This document shows positions 26,881 to 34,242 of a stretch of 37,284 nt of DNA, in pieces; position 1 is the first letter of the stretch, and the number at the start of each line of letters is the position of its first letter. Origin of the DNA: Candidatus Omnitrophota bacterium (GTDB taxonomy: Bacteria; Omnitrophota; Gorgyraeia; Zapsychrales; Zapsychraceae); contig JAHJCZ010000145.1 in assembly GCA_018812705.1 (NCBI GenBank), positions 1 through 37,284 of the forward strand, in the 5' to 3' direction. The notes below the pieces were generated by a model that worked only from the letters and a program-made list of their open reading frames with translations, was not told the origin of the DNA and searched no databases. Made by a program: the position numbers and the translations under genes.

Positions 26881-28566
26881 TTGGGCGGATTTATTCTTAT
26901 TTTAATCATCGTCATATCAGGTCTAGGTGCGATTTTCTGGATCATTAAGAACGACAAAGAAGCCGATTCAATGTTCGCTGTTGAAAAGATCGAACCAGAA
27001 CAAATTTTTGAAGGCCTTATAACTACAGATGATGACTCAATAATGCCGCCGACACCGCCGCTTGAAGAACTGCTATCAGACCCCACATTCGCAGAAGCTG
27101 ACAAAGTTCTTGCCAAAACAAAAAGCAATCCTTTATCTGAAATAATTAAAAAGTTAACTGGCCTTACAAAAAATCTAAAAGGCATTAAGATACCTAAAAT
27201 ACTTAAGATACTTAAAATACCTAATATGCCTAAGATCAGCACATTGACAAGCAGATTTGGAAAGAAGAAAAAAGATGATACTAACGCCACTGGCGCTTCA
27301 TCAGAATCAAAAGAAACGGTATCTCTTCGAGACCAATTACATTTAACCGACAATTTTGATATACCTGTTAAAGAAGACACTATTGAAGCTCCAGAAGCCG
27401 TGTTGCCTAAGACCGGAACAGCATCTTTGACCACAAGTCCGTCTTTTGAATTGCCTCAGATCCAAGGATCAATGGACCCGGTTCCTGAAGAAGAACAGAT
27501 ATATAAACAAACTCCGAAACCTGTACTATCTAAAGAAACTGCTCCGTCAGATGATCTTAAAGAAAAATATGCTAAACTGCAGGCTTTGTTTGATGAAAAA
27601 GCTTCTGAGCTTGAAAACACAAAACAATTGCTTGAAAATGAAAAACTTAATAGAAAAGAATTTGATAAAGTCAAAGACCTTCTGGAATCTGAACTTAACG
27701 ACACAAAGGAAAAAACCCGCAATATTCAAGTTAAATTAAATTCACTGAATGCTGAGAACGAGAGCTATAAGAGCCAAATAGTCAAACTCGAAACCAAGCT
27801 TTCATCACTTGATAGTGAACCAGAAACGCTTATTGACCTCCCTGTAGAAGAAGCTCCAGAAGAGGACATTTCTTCCGATATACCTGAAATTTCAACATTT
27901 CAAAAAGAGAGTGTTCCCGCTCATATTGAACCTGATAGAATAAACACCTTGATGCCTGATAAGGAAATCTCAATTGAGATCCCAAAAGATGAACCTAAAG
28001 AAACCATAGAAGAACCAATAGTCGTCGAGCAGGTTCCCGAGCCTGAGCTCCCGAAAGCTGAACCTGAAGAAACTATAGAAGAGCCAATAGTCATCGAGCA
28101 AGTTCCTGAACCTGAGGTCCCAATGGCTGAGCCTGAAGAAACTATAGAAGAAGAATCCATCGAATCGACTCCATTCCCGCAGGCGCCTGAACCAGCGACG
28201 GAAGGAGCTTTTACTAAAACAACATCTCCAATGGCGCCTCAAGATAAACCAAATGAAGAAGAACGTGATGATTCTTTAATGAAAATTTTTGAAGGCCTGG
28301 CAAAAAATTCAGAATACGAAGATAAAGATAAGGGCGAAGTGCCTGAAAAAGAAAAATACTCCGGCGACAAAACCAGCACCAAAATCTCAAAAGAAGACAT
28401 TTTTGAATCTATAGAGAACACTACTCCAAAAGAAAACCCGGAAGAACCCTCTGAAGCTCCGTCTTCCGATGACGCTGAAGATGAAAATGAAGAAGAGACT
28501 GAATTCCTTTCTTTGCCCCCAGACCCATTTGCTGAACAAAATGAAAACGAGGAAAAGAATATTTAG
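26881..28566 (+). CDS. membrane-anchored Pro/Glu-rich coiled-coil protein (TTG start)
   Basis: 561 residues, no family recognised. Residues 3-22 form one membrane helix, so the bulk is probably cytosolic or extracytoplasmic depending on topology. A basic patch of repeats (KIPKILKILKIPNMPKI) lies near residue 105, a heptad-rich coiled coil near 225-300 (DLKEKYAKLQALFDEKASEL, KLNSLNAENES), then a very acidic region. There a 23-residue unit (EPEETIEEPIVIEQVPEPEV plus three more) repeats nearly twice and a half (27988-28160). The start is TTG 26881, with a strong AAGGGGGGT 8 nt upstream; the next in-frame ATG would lose the membrane helix. An envelope- or polarity-linked scaffold is a guess. Confidence 0.72.
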   Translation: MGGFILILIIVISGLGAIFWIIKNDKEADSMFAVEKIEPEQIFEGLITTDDDSIMPPTPPLEELLSDPTFAEADKVLAKTKSNPLSEIIKKLTGLTKNLKGIKIPKILKILKIPNMPKISTLTSRFGKKKKDDTNATGASSESKETVSLRDQLHLTDNFDIPVKEDTIEAPEAVLPKTGTASLTTSPSFELPQIQGSMDPVPEEEQIYKQTPKPVLSKETAPSDDLKEKYAKLQALFDEKASELENTKQLLENEKLNRKEFDKVKDLLESELNDTKEKTRNIQVKLNSLNAENESYKSQIVKLETKLSSLDSEPETLIDLPVEEAPEEDISSDIPEISTFQKESVPAHIEPDRINTLMPDKEISIEIPKDEPKETIEEPIVVEQVPEPELPKAEPEETIEEPIVIEQVPEPEVPMAEPEETIEEESIESTPFPQAPEPATEGAFTKTTSPMAPQDKPNEEERDDSLMKIFEGLAKNSEYEDKDKGEVPEKEKYSGDKTSTKISKEDIFESIENTTPKENPEEPSEAPSSDDAEDENEEETEFLSLPPDPFAEQNENEEKNI

Positions 28567-28605
28567 CAAACTTCTCAATAATATTCCAATCAAAGGGAGA
28601 AATAA

Positions 28606-29181
28606 ATGACCAAAAGAATTTTATTAACTGTATTTGCTATACTGCTAATTTCAAACATAACAATATTTAACGCTAAAGCTCAAGAAGGAGATTTTACAAT
28701 GTCAGATAATAATACAAAAGTAATTATTGAGACCAACCAGGGTGATATCGAAATACGGCTTTTCACTGATATTGCGCCAAAGACTTGCGAGAACTTCATT
28801 GGCCTTATCGAAAAAGGTTATTATGATGGAATAATTTTCCATAGAGTTATTAAGAATTTCATGATCCAGGGTGGTGACCCTACGGGAACAGGTAGGGGAG
28901 GAGAAAGTCTTTGGGGAGGTAAATTTGAGGACGAAGTTACTCAAGCTGTCACTTTTGATAAAAAAGGCCTTCTTGCTATGGCTAATGCAGGCCCAAATAC
29001 TAACGGAAGCCAATTCTTTATTACTACAATACCAACCCCTTGGTTAAACATGAATCACACGATTTTTGGTGAAGTTATCAATGGTTATGAATCCGTTGAT
29101 GCAATTGAAAATACTCAAGTTGGAAGAGGCGACAAACCTGTTGAAGATCAAAAAATAATTAGGGCATATGTTGTAAAATAA
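28606..29181 (+). CDS. cyclophilin-type peptidyl-prolyl isomerase, exported form
   Basis: 191 residues. A signal peptide ([20 protein letters not shown], cleavage after NAKA near residue 25) precedes a complete cyclophilin domain: [53 protein letters not shown] and [12 protein letters not shown]. It speeds proline isomerisation in protein folding. The start has AAAGGGAGA (28592-28600). A second in-frame ATG at 28699, after the signal peptide, has its own strong Shine-Dalgarno site (28685-28690) and could yield a cytosolic isoform. Confidence 0.94.
   Translation: MTKRILLTVFAILLISNITIFNAKAQEGDFTMSDNNTKVIIETNQGDIEIRLFTDIAPKTCENFIGLIEKGYYDGIIFHRVIKNFMIQGGDPTGTGRGGESLWGGKFEDEVTQAVTFDKKGLLAMANAGPNTNGSQFFITTIPTPWLNMNHTIFGEVINGYESVDAIENTQVGRGDKPVEDQKIIRAYVVK
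28685..28701 (+). promoter_or_regulatory. internal Shine-Dalgarno and ATG in the cyclophilin gene
   Basis: AAGGAG (28685-28690), 8-nt spacer, ATG (28699-28701) at residue 32, just past the signal peptide. The site would make a 160-residue cyclophilin with no export signal. Confidence 0.45.
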
Positions 29182-29193
29182 AATTAGTGATTT

Positions 29194-29226
29194 GGGGAAC
29201 AGTCACCATAAGGGGACTGTCCCCTT
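29194..29226 (+). repeat. REP-like composite palindrome
   Basis: GGGGAACAGTCACC (29194-29207) is followed by a perfect palindrome AAGGGGACTGTCCCCTT (29210-29226). The two halves can also pair with each other. CAGTCACCATA resembles CTGTCACCATT of the 23-nt repeat. It fills the space just before the XdhC-like gene, which lacks a Shine-Dalgarno site. Confidence 0.7.
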
Positions 29227-29249
29227 AACTTACCTTTACAAACTAAACA

Positions 29250-30053
29250 ATGGATAATGAACTGTTGATTAAGGCTTTTGAAGCTGCACAAAAAGGCAGG
29301 AGTTTTGCCTTTGCTACTGTCGTTGAAACTACGGGAAAAGGCACTCCAAGAAAAACCGGCGCCAAAATGATAGTGCTTGAAGATGGCTCTTTGTTTGGAA
29401 CGATCGGAGGGGGCGCTAATGAAAAAAAAGCTCAAGAAGAGTGCCTCAAAGCCATAAAACGAAAAAGATCAACGCTCTTCACATATGATCTTTTGGGTGA
29501 AAAAGGCCAGCCAATATGCGGCGGCCAAATGAAGGTCTTTATTGAGCCTTTTATAAAGAAAAACAAGCTTGTTATTTGCGGTGGCGGCCATATTGCTTTG
29601 CCACTTTCTGTAATAGGAAAAATGCTGAATTTTGAAGTTTCTGTAATAGATGAGCGAAAAGTGTTTTCCAGCAAAAAGCGATTTCCTCATATTGATAAGG
29701 CAGTTTGCTCTGATCAAGCTAAATACTTATCAAAACTTCCAATTGATCAAAATACCTTCATTATCATAGTTACGCATGGCCACGAATTTGATTATGCTTG
29801 CTTAAAAGCTGTAGTAAGGTCAAACGCTGCATACATCGGAGTAATATCAAGCAAGGTCAAACGCGCTAAATTTCTTTCACAATTAAGAAAAGAAGGTGTT
29901 AAGCAAAATTTTTTAAAGAATATCAAGATACCTGTAGGCATAGATATTGGCGCGCAAACACCGGAAGAAATCGCTATTTCAATAGCTGCGGAAATTATTT
30001 CAGTTAGCAATAAAGAGTCAATTGGAACTGCAAAATTTAAAAGAAATCCTTAA
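29250..30053 (+). CDS. XdhC/CoxI-family molybdenum-cofactor maturation protein
   Basis: 267 residues. The N-terminal XdhC-CoxI domain (FAFATVVETTGKGTPRKTGAKM, GTIGGGANE) and C-terminal Rossmann domain (LVICGGGHIALPLSVIGKML, later YIGVISSKVKRA) are complete. Family members bind the molybdenum cofactor, promote its sulfuration and insert it into XDH-type enzymes, so the client is most likely the hydroxylase at 22117-25762. The ATG is the first in-frame start after a TAA at 29244 and has no Shine-Dalgarno site; a REP-like element ends 24 nt upstream. Confidence 0.92.
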   Translation: MDNELLIKAFEAAQKGRSFAFATVVETTGKGTPRKTGAKMIVLEDGSLFGTIGGGANEKKAQEECLKAIKRKRSTLFTYDLLGEKGQPICGGQMKVFIEPFIKKNKLVICGGGHIALPLSVIGKMLNFEVSVIDERKVFSSKKRFPHIDKAVCSDQAKYLSKLPIDQNTFIIIVTHGHEFDYACLKAVVRSNAAYIGVISSKVKRAKFLSQLRKEGVKQNFLKNIKIPVGIDIGAQTPEEIAISIAAEIISVSNKESIGTAKFKRNP

Positions 30054-30072
30054 TATATTCAAAGGAGAAGTC

Positions 30073-30483
30073 ATGACAAAAGATGATATTTTAGACATTA
30101 TCAGCGATTCAGGTTATTGCCTTTTTTCAACAGTTGAAGGAAGCCAACCCAGGGTCAGGCCTTTAGCGCCTTACTACAATGCTGATGACAATAATCTTCT
30201 TGTTTCATTGGTTCCTGGTTCAAGAACATTAGAACAGATCAAAGAAAACCCCCTAGTTGAAATGTGCTTTGTTGATAGAAAAATGTCTTTTTGCCGGCTT
30301 TCCGGAAAAGCCAAACCAAGCAATGTTCAATCAAAAAAAGAACTTCTTTGGAACAATGTTCCTAATTTAAGACAATATTTTGATGGGCCCCAGGACCCTA
30401 ATTTTTCATTAATTGAAGTTGATGTGGAAAAAGTTGAGGCCATGTCAATGGAACTTCAAAGCCCGGTTTCAGTTGATTTCTAA
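30073..30483 (+). CDS. pyridoxamine 5'-phosphate oxidase-like flavin-binding protein
   Basis: 136 residues of the PPOx/split-barrel family (MTKDDILDIISDSGYCLFSTV, then QPRVRPLAPYYNADDNNLLVSLVPGSRT). Such small proteins bind FMN or related cofactors and are often annotated as general stress or nitroreductase-like. ATG 30073 has AAAGGAGA (30061-30068); the longer frame from 30022 overlaps the XdhC gene and lacks such a site. Gap to the XdhC gene is 19 nt, so the two are probably one transcript. Substrate unknown. Confidence 0.85.
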   Translation: MTKDDILDIISDSGYCLFSTVEGSQPRVRPLAPYYNADDNNLLVSLVPGSRTLEQIKENPLVEMCFVDRKMSFCRLSGKAKPSNVQSKKELLWNNVPNLRQYFDGPQDPNFSLIEVDVEKVEAMSMELQSPVSVDF

Positions 30484-30510
30484 AAAATATTAATAGATCA
30501 AAATATATTG

Positions 30511-30563
30511 CCCTCCCTTAAGTAATTCTTAAAAAAGGGGAGGGTGTTTTATTGCTTTCTTTT
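30511..30563 (+). terminator. intrinsic terminator after the PPOx gene
   Basis: CCCTCCC (30511-30517) pairs with GGGAGGG (30538-30544), with TTAAG/CTTAA pairing inside, followed by a T-rich tract (TGTTTTATTGCTTTC). Confidence 0.75.
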
Positions 30564-30982
30564 AATAAAAATCCTCAATTAAATCCACTTGCAATATCCT
30601 TCTTAACAGCATTAATATCATCCTAAAATCACTTTCCTGAGTGCTTAAAATCGCAATATTCGACGAAATTTTTTGTTTAAAGAGACGCATTAAAGCATCT
30701 CGATCTCTTTAGGGTTGAAATTCTCTAGTGCTTCTCAGCTGATCAATAAATGCATAAACATGTTAAGGAAATGTAGCAGATAGTAAGCTCGTTATAGAAT
30801 AAGTAAGTTTGAAGGACGTTTTCCACAGGAAATAAAATATTTATGTAAATCCCTGCGAAAATGAGGGTTATAACCATATTTCACTATTGCTCTAGTTAAC
30901 ATAACGTATATTATAGGAAGTTGACAAAGGGGCAGGAATTTACCACAAAACCATTCTTTTCTTATGGCTTTATGTCTTGTTT
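30564..30982. other. gene-poor 420-nt region
   Basis: No long open frame. On the minus strand a 42-codon frame (30562-30690, ATG at 30690) starts within TAATG, immediately after a short frame ending PKEIEML; its product (MRLFKQKISSNIAILS...) looks protein-like, but it is too short for a gene call. AAAGAGA and TCTCTTT (30680-30711 region) could form a hairpin. CACT/AGTG forms another at about 30633-30646. Confidence 0.35.
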
Positions 30983-31405
30983 CTACGGGATCAAACTGCT
31001 TGCATCGCTTTTTCTTGATGTGAATTTAAGAATGCTTTTCCTTATTGCTTCTTCGATCTTAACGCCTTCATTAAGTATCTCATTCTTTAGAGGCATATTC
31101 TTTTGCCTGACACCAACCTGAACATCACCAATTCTAATTCTAATAATTTTTCCATTTACCAAGGCATCTGCAATTATTTTTCTTCCATTGCGCAATATTC
31201 TGCCAAAACTAGGACGTGATATCCCCATAATTTGAGCGCCTTGAGACTGATCATAACCTTGATAATCAGCCAATTTTATCGTCTCATATTCATCGATCTT
31301 CAGTTCAACTTCATCAGGCCGCCCAGGTTTTCCCCTTGGAGAAAACTGCGCAGTTTGCGGCATCTTCTGAATATAACGCACTTTTTTTCTTCTACCTTTT
31401 TGCAT
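30983..31405 (-). CDS. DUF134/UPF0251 helix-turn-helix regulator
   Basis: 140 residues. The family pattern is clear: a basic N-terminus, ELKIDEYETIKLADYQGYDQSQGAQIMGISRPSFGRILRNGRKIIADALVNGK. The helix-turn-helix is QSQGAQIMGISRPSFGRIL. The C-terminal ~50 residues (NMPLKNEILNEGVKIEEAIR) are extra. The start has a GGGGGAGAA ribosome site (31408-31416, minus strand). DUF134 proteins are predicted transcription factors, often near redox or metal genes. A perfect inverted repeat 40 nt upstream is a likely operator (31446-31495). Confidence 0.9.
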   Translation of the reverse strand: MQKGRRKKVRYIQKMPQTAQFSPRGKPGRPDEVELKIDEYETIKLADYQGYDQSQGAQIMGISRPSFGRILRNGRKIIADALVNGKIIRIRIGDVQVGVRQKNMPLKNEILNEGVKIEEAIRKSILKFTSRKSDASSLIP

Positions 31406-31445
31406 TTTTCTCCCCCAAGAATTAGCTTTTATCGGTTATATTACT

Positions 31446-31495
31446 ATAAGCATATGCTCATATTATCCTTATCCTTATTTTGAGCATATGCTTAT
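31446..31495. promoter_or_regulatory. putative operator, 15-bp perfect inverted repeat
   Basis: ATAAGCATATGCTCA (31446-31460) and TGAGCATATGCTTAT (31481-31495), separated by 20 nt. Each arm holds its own palindrome AGCATATGCT. This is a two-site array typical of dimeric HTH proteins and lies 41 nt upstream of the DUF134 start, so autoregulation is likely. Confidence 0.65.
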
Positions 31496-31536
31496 TATAA
31501 GTTATATGTTCTGCATTTCAAGCAATATTTTTATTT

Positions 31537-31750
31537 TTTTGAGCCCCTACTTTTTTAAATATTTGCACTTAAATAAAGGCCTCCCAGTAACGATTACGTC
31601 ACAAAAAAAACAACAAATCCCAACTGACAAATCACAAGCAAAAAACCAAACTCCAACAACTCAAACAACAAACAAAGCTTTTGAGCCCCTGTCTTTTGAA
31701 CATTCGAATTTATTTGTGATTTGTATTTTAGAATTTGGTATTTGTTAACT
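31537..31750. repeat. A/C-rich then T/G-rich mirrored segment
   Basis: TTTTGAGCCCCT occurs at 31537-31548 and 31679-31690. The part at 31601-31677 is almost free of G and T runs (rich in CAAA and CAAC), while 31711-31750 is rich in TTTG. CAAATCACAA (31628-31637) is the inverse of TTGTGATTTG (31714-31723), so the halves can pair. No credible coding. Confidence 0.5.
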
Positions 31751-31755
31751 GTAGC

Positions 31756-31804
31756 CTTTGGTCTTTGGTCTTTGGTCTTTGGTCTTTGGTCTTTGGTCTT
31801 TGGT
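31756..31804 (+). repeat. heptanucleotide tandem repeat CTTTGGT x7
   Basis: Seven exact copies of CTTTGGT (49 nt), followed by a partial CT. The array lies 24 nt beyond the stop of the convergently read PocR-like/GAF gene. TTATGCAGAT occurs twice just beside it (31816-31825 and 31829-31838), the second copy holding the stop codon. Confidence 0.85.
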
Positions 31805-31828
31805 CTACTAAATAATTATGCAGATTTG

Positions 31829-32782
31829 TTATGCAGATCTTGCGAATAATTCTGAAAAATAATTAATACTATCCAGATTTGCAGTGATATGATCGTTTGA
31901 CTTTTTAGTATGAAGATTCAAAACCCCGCAAACCCTGTCATCATTAACTAAAGGTAAAACTAATGACCTCTTTATATCTCTTCTTTTTAACAAGTGAGCG
32001 ATGCGATTATCATCACTTGTTGACCCTATTAAGAACGACTCTTTTTCACTTGCTGCTATGCCGGCAATGCCACTGCCCAGCTTGATGCTTTGCCCAATTA
32101 TACCCTTATCCATCCCTTCAACAGCCTTAACAGTCAAATTCTTACCCTCAGGATCAAGCGCCATGATAGATCCAGATTCAACATTTGCAAACTTTAAAAT
32201 GCCCTTAAGAAAACCTTTAAAATTAGCAGTAACTTCTTGCTCTATTCTATCTGCACGCTTGGTCGCATCGTCATTTCCCGCGATCATTTCAACATTATTG
32301 ACAGCAATTTCATTAATAAGACCTAACATAGAACTTGCATCCATATTGGAAACAATTCTTAGATCATTAATATTGCTGATCAAAGCTGCAGCATACAGGT
32401 TCTGCTCTTTAGCCAATAAAGAATATTTTTCGGGGCTTAATCTTTTATTGATCACCATAGGACCAACAATAATATTTCCGACGACCAGCTCATCCAAAAA
32501 AACAGGAATACCTAAACAATGCAAATTAAAGCGATTCCTCAGCTCAAAATATTTACCACCAAATTGTGTCCTAGTTGATAAGGAAGTATCAGCATTGATC
32601 CTGAGGTCAAAACCCATTGCCGGGTCCATAAGAAGACTGCCCCCGTAACGCCTTATTTCTGGCGGGACTATCATTTTCCCGGAAATATCCACGATAAAAA
32701 CATTCACCTTCAAAGTATCTCTCACCTTACACAAAATATCCCAGCTTTTGTGCGAAAAAATACTATCTTCTCTTCTATTCAT
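31829..32782 (-). CDS. PocR-like sensor plus GAF domain protein
   Basis: 317 residues. The N-terminal ~150 residues resemble the PocR ligand-sensing domain (WDILCKVRDTLKVNVFIVDISGK, and LHCLGIPVFLDELVVGNIIVGPMV), although the metal-type cysteines of PocR are mostly missing. The C-terminal part is a GAF domain (GILKFANVESGSIMALDPEGKNLTVKAVEG, then GSGIAGIAASEKESFLIGS and VLPLVNDDRVCGVLNL). No kinase, HTH or cyclase output is seen. Start ATG 32782 has GGGGGAAAG just upstream; an alternative ATG lies 30 nt earlier without a site. It is 59 nt downstream of the NtrC-like gene and likely the last gene of the operon. Confidence 0.75.
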   Translation of the reverse strand: MNRREDSIFSHKSWDILCKVRDTLKVNVFIVDISGKMIVPPEIRRYGGSLLMDPAMGFDLRINADTSLSTRTQFGGKYFELRNRFNLHCLGIPVFLDELVVGNIIVGPMVINKRLSPEKYSLLAKEQNLYAAALISNINDLRIVSNMDASSMLGLINEIAVNNVEMIAGNDDATKRADRIEQEVTANFKGFLKGILKFANVESGSIMALDPEGKNLTVKAVEGMDKGIIGQSIKLGSGIAGIAASEKESFLIGSTSDDNRIAHLLKRRDIKRSLVLPLVNDDRVCGVLNLHTKKSNDHITANLDSINYFSELFARSA

Positions 32783-32841
32783 CTTTCCCCCAAAATAAAC
32801 TATCAAGGTCATTCAACAATCATAATGACCAGAAATAACCT

Positions 32842-34242
32842 TTATTTTTTTAAATTTAACAGCCCATACTTCTTCATTTTATTGTATAAAGTCGTACGAT
32901 TTATACCAAGAGCTAAAGCAGCACTACTGCGGTTCCATCCACATCTATCAAGAACGGACATTATATGTTCTTTTTCCGGCTCTTCAACAGCTTTTTTCAA
33001 AAGATCACCTGTCTTTACATAGCCCTTAGCCTCACCATCTTTAATGAACTTACTCAAGCCAATAACATCCCCAAGCTCAATAACAGCGCCTTTAGCCATA
33101 ATAACCGAGCCTTCAACAGCATTTTCAAGCTCACGAACATTACCTGGCCACTGATAATCCTTAAACACCTTTACTACTTCCTCAGAAAAACCTGTGATAT
33201 TTTTCTTGTTAACCAAGCAATACTTAGCCCTAAAATGCTCCATTAATGCCTCAACATCTGAATCACGCCCTTTCAAAGGCGGCATTTGTATTGCAATAAC
33301 GTTGACCCTGTAATAAAGGTCTTCCCTAAATTCACCTTTTTCTACCAAGTCTGTTAACTGACGATTTGTTGCGACGATGATCCTGGCATCAGCTTTTCTT
33401 GTAATATTATCCCCAACTCTCTCGAAGATCCCATCCTGCAATACCTTTAAAAGCTTAACTTGTAAATTTGGAGAAAAAGCATCAATTTCATCAAGAAATA
33501 TCGTTCCTCCCTTTGCAAATTCAAAACGCCCTTCTTTATCCTTAATTGCTCCGGTAAAAGCACCTTTCACATGACCAAATAATTCACTCTCTAATAATGT
33601 TTCAGTCAAGGCTCCACAGCTAACTTCAACGAACGGCTTATTTGCTCTTGAAAGATCAGCATCATGAAGTGCCCTCGCAAGGACTCCCTTACCAGTACCG
33701 CTCTCACCCATGATCAATATGGTTGCATTTGTGCTGGCAACAGAATCTATCATATGATAGACTTTCTGCATTTTTTCACAGCTTCCTATCAGCATACCAA
33801 ATGAACTACGTCTTTCTTGAGCAAGGATCCTTTTTAACTCCTCATTTTCCAGGATTATTTGCTTTTTATCAATTATCTTATCAATAATTATCTTGATCTC
33901 ATTATCATTTATCGGCTTGGTAATGTAATCATATGCACCTTTTTTCATCGCATCAACAGCTGTTCCAATAGAACCATATCCCGTCATAAGGATGACCTCT
34001 GTCTTTTCATGCTTATCCCTTATCTTCAGCAAAAGGTCCAGGCCCGACATTAACGGAAGCTTAAAATCAGTCACAACGATATCAAACTCAACCTTTTCCA
34101 TTATTTGCAATGCGTCTTCAGCGGTAGCCGCCATCTGAACATTATATCCCTCGATCCTGAATATCTCATAAAGAGACTCCCTGATAAGAGGCTCATCATC
34201 AACTATCAAAAGCTTAAATTCGTTTCTATTGATCTTGTCCAT
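32842..34242 (-). CDS. NtrC-family sigma-54-dependent response regulator
   Basis: 466 residues in three parts: a receiver domain (acidic pocket D15-D16, phosphorylation site D59 in VVTDFKLP, K109), an AAA+ domain (Walker A GESGTGKG 179-186, GAFTGA 227-232 that contacts sigma-54, Walker B FLDEI 249-253), and a C-terminal Fis-type helix-turn-helix (WNRSSAALALGINRTTLYNKMKKYGLL). It activates sigma-54 promoters when phosphorylated. ATG 34242 lies inside the kinase gene (17-nt overlap), with AAGGGA just before it; TTG 34266 is the longer alternative. Its phosphodonor is almost certainly the overlapping kinase. Confidence 0.95.
   Translation of the reverse strand: MDKINRNEFKLLIVDDEPLIRESLYEIFRIEGYNVQMAATAEDALQIMEKVEFDIVVTDFKLPLMSGLDLLLKIRDKHEKTEVILMTGYGSIGTAVDAMKKGAYDYITKPINDNEIKIIIDKIIDKKQIILENEELKRILAQERRSSFGMLIGSCEKMQKVYHMIDSVASTNATILIMGESGTGKGVLARALHDADLSRANKPFVEVSCGALTETLLESELFGHVKGAFTGAIKDKEGRFEFAKGGTIFLDEIDAFSPNLQVKLLKVLQDGIFERVGDNITRKADARIIVATNRQLTDLVEKGEFREDLYYRVNVIAIQMPPLKGRDSDVEALMEHFRAKYCLVNKKNITGFSEEVVKVFKDYQWPGNVRELENAVEGSVIMAKGAVIELGDVIGLSKFIKDGEAKGYVKTGDLLKKAVEEPEKEHIMSVLDRCGWNRSSAALALGINRTTLYNKMKKYGLLNLKK

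Noticed and set aside
26805-27434. Long minus-strand frame opposite the Pro/Glu-rich gene
   Set aside because: Low-complexity shadow of the coding strand; overlaps mocA start.
31488-31748. Plus-strand frame of 86 codons
   Set aside because: Made from the A/C-rich repeat region; no ribosome site and no protein-like pattern.
32001-32648. Plus-strand frame of 215 codons opposite the PocR-like/GAF gene
   Set aside because: Antisense shadow; the minus strand encodes recognisable domains.
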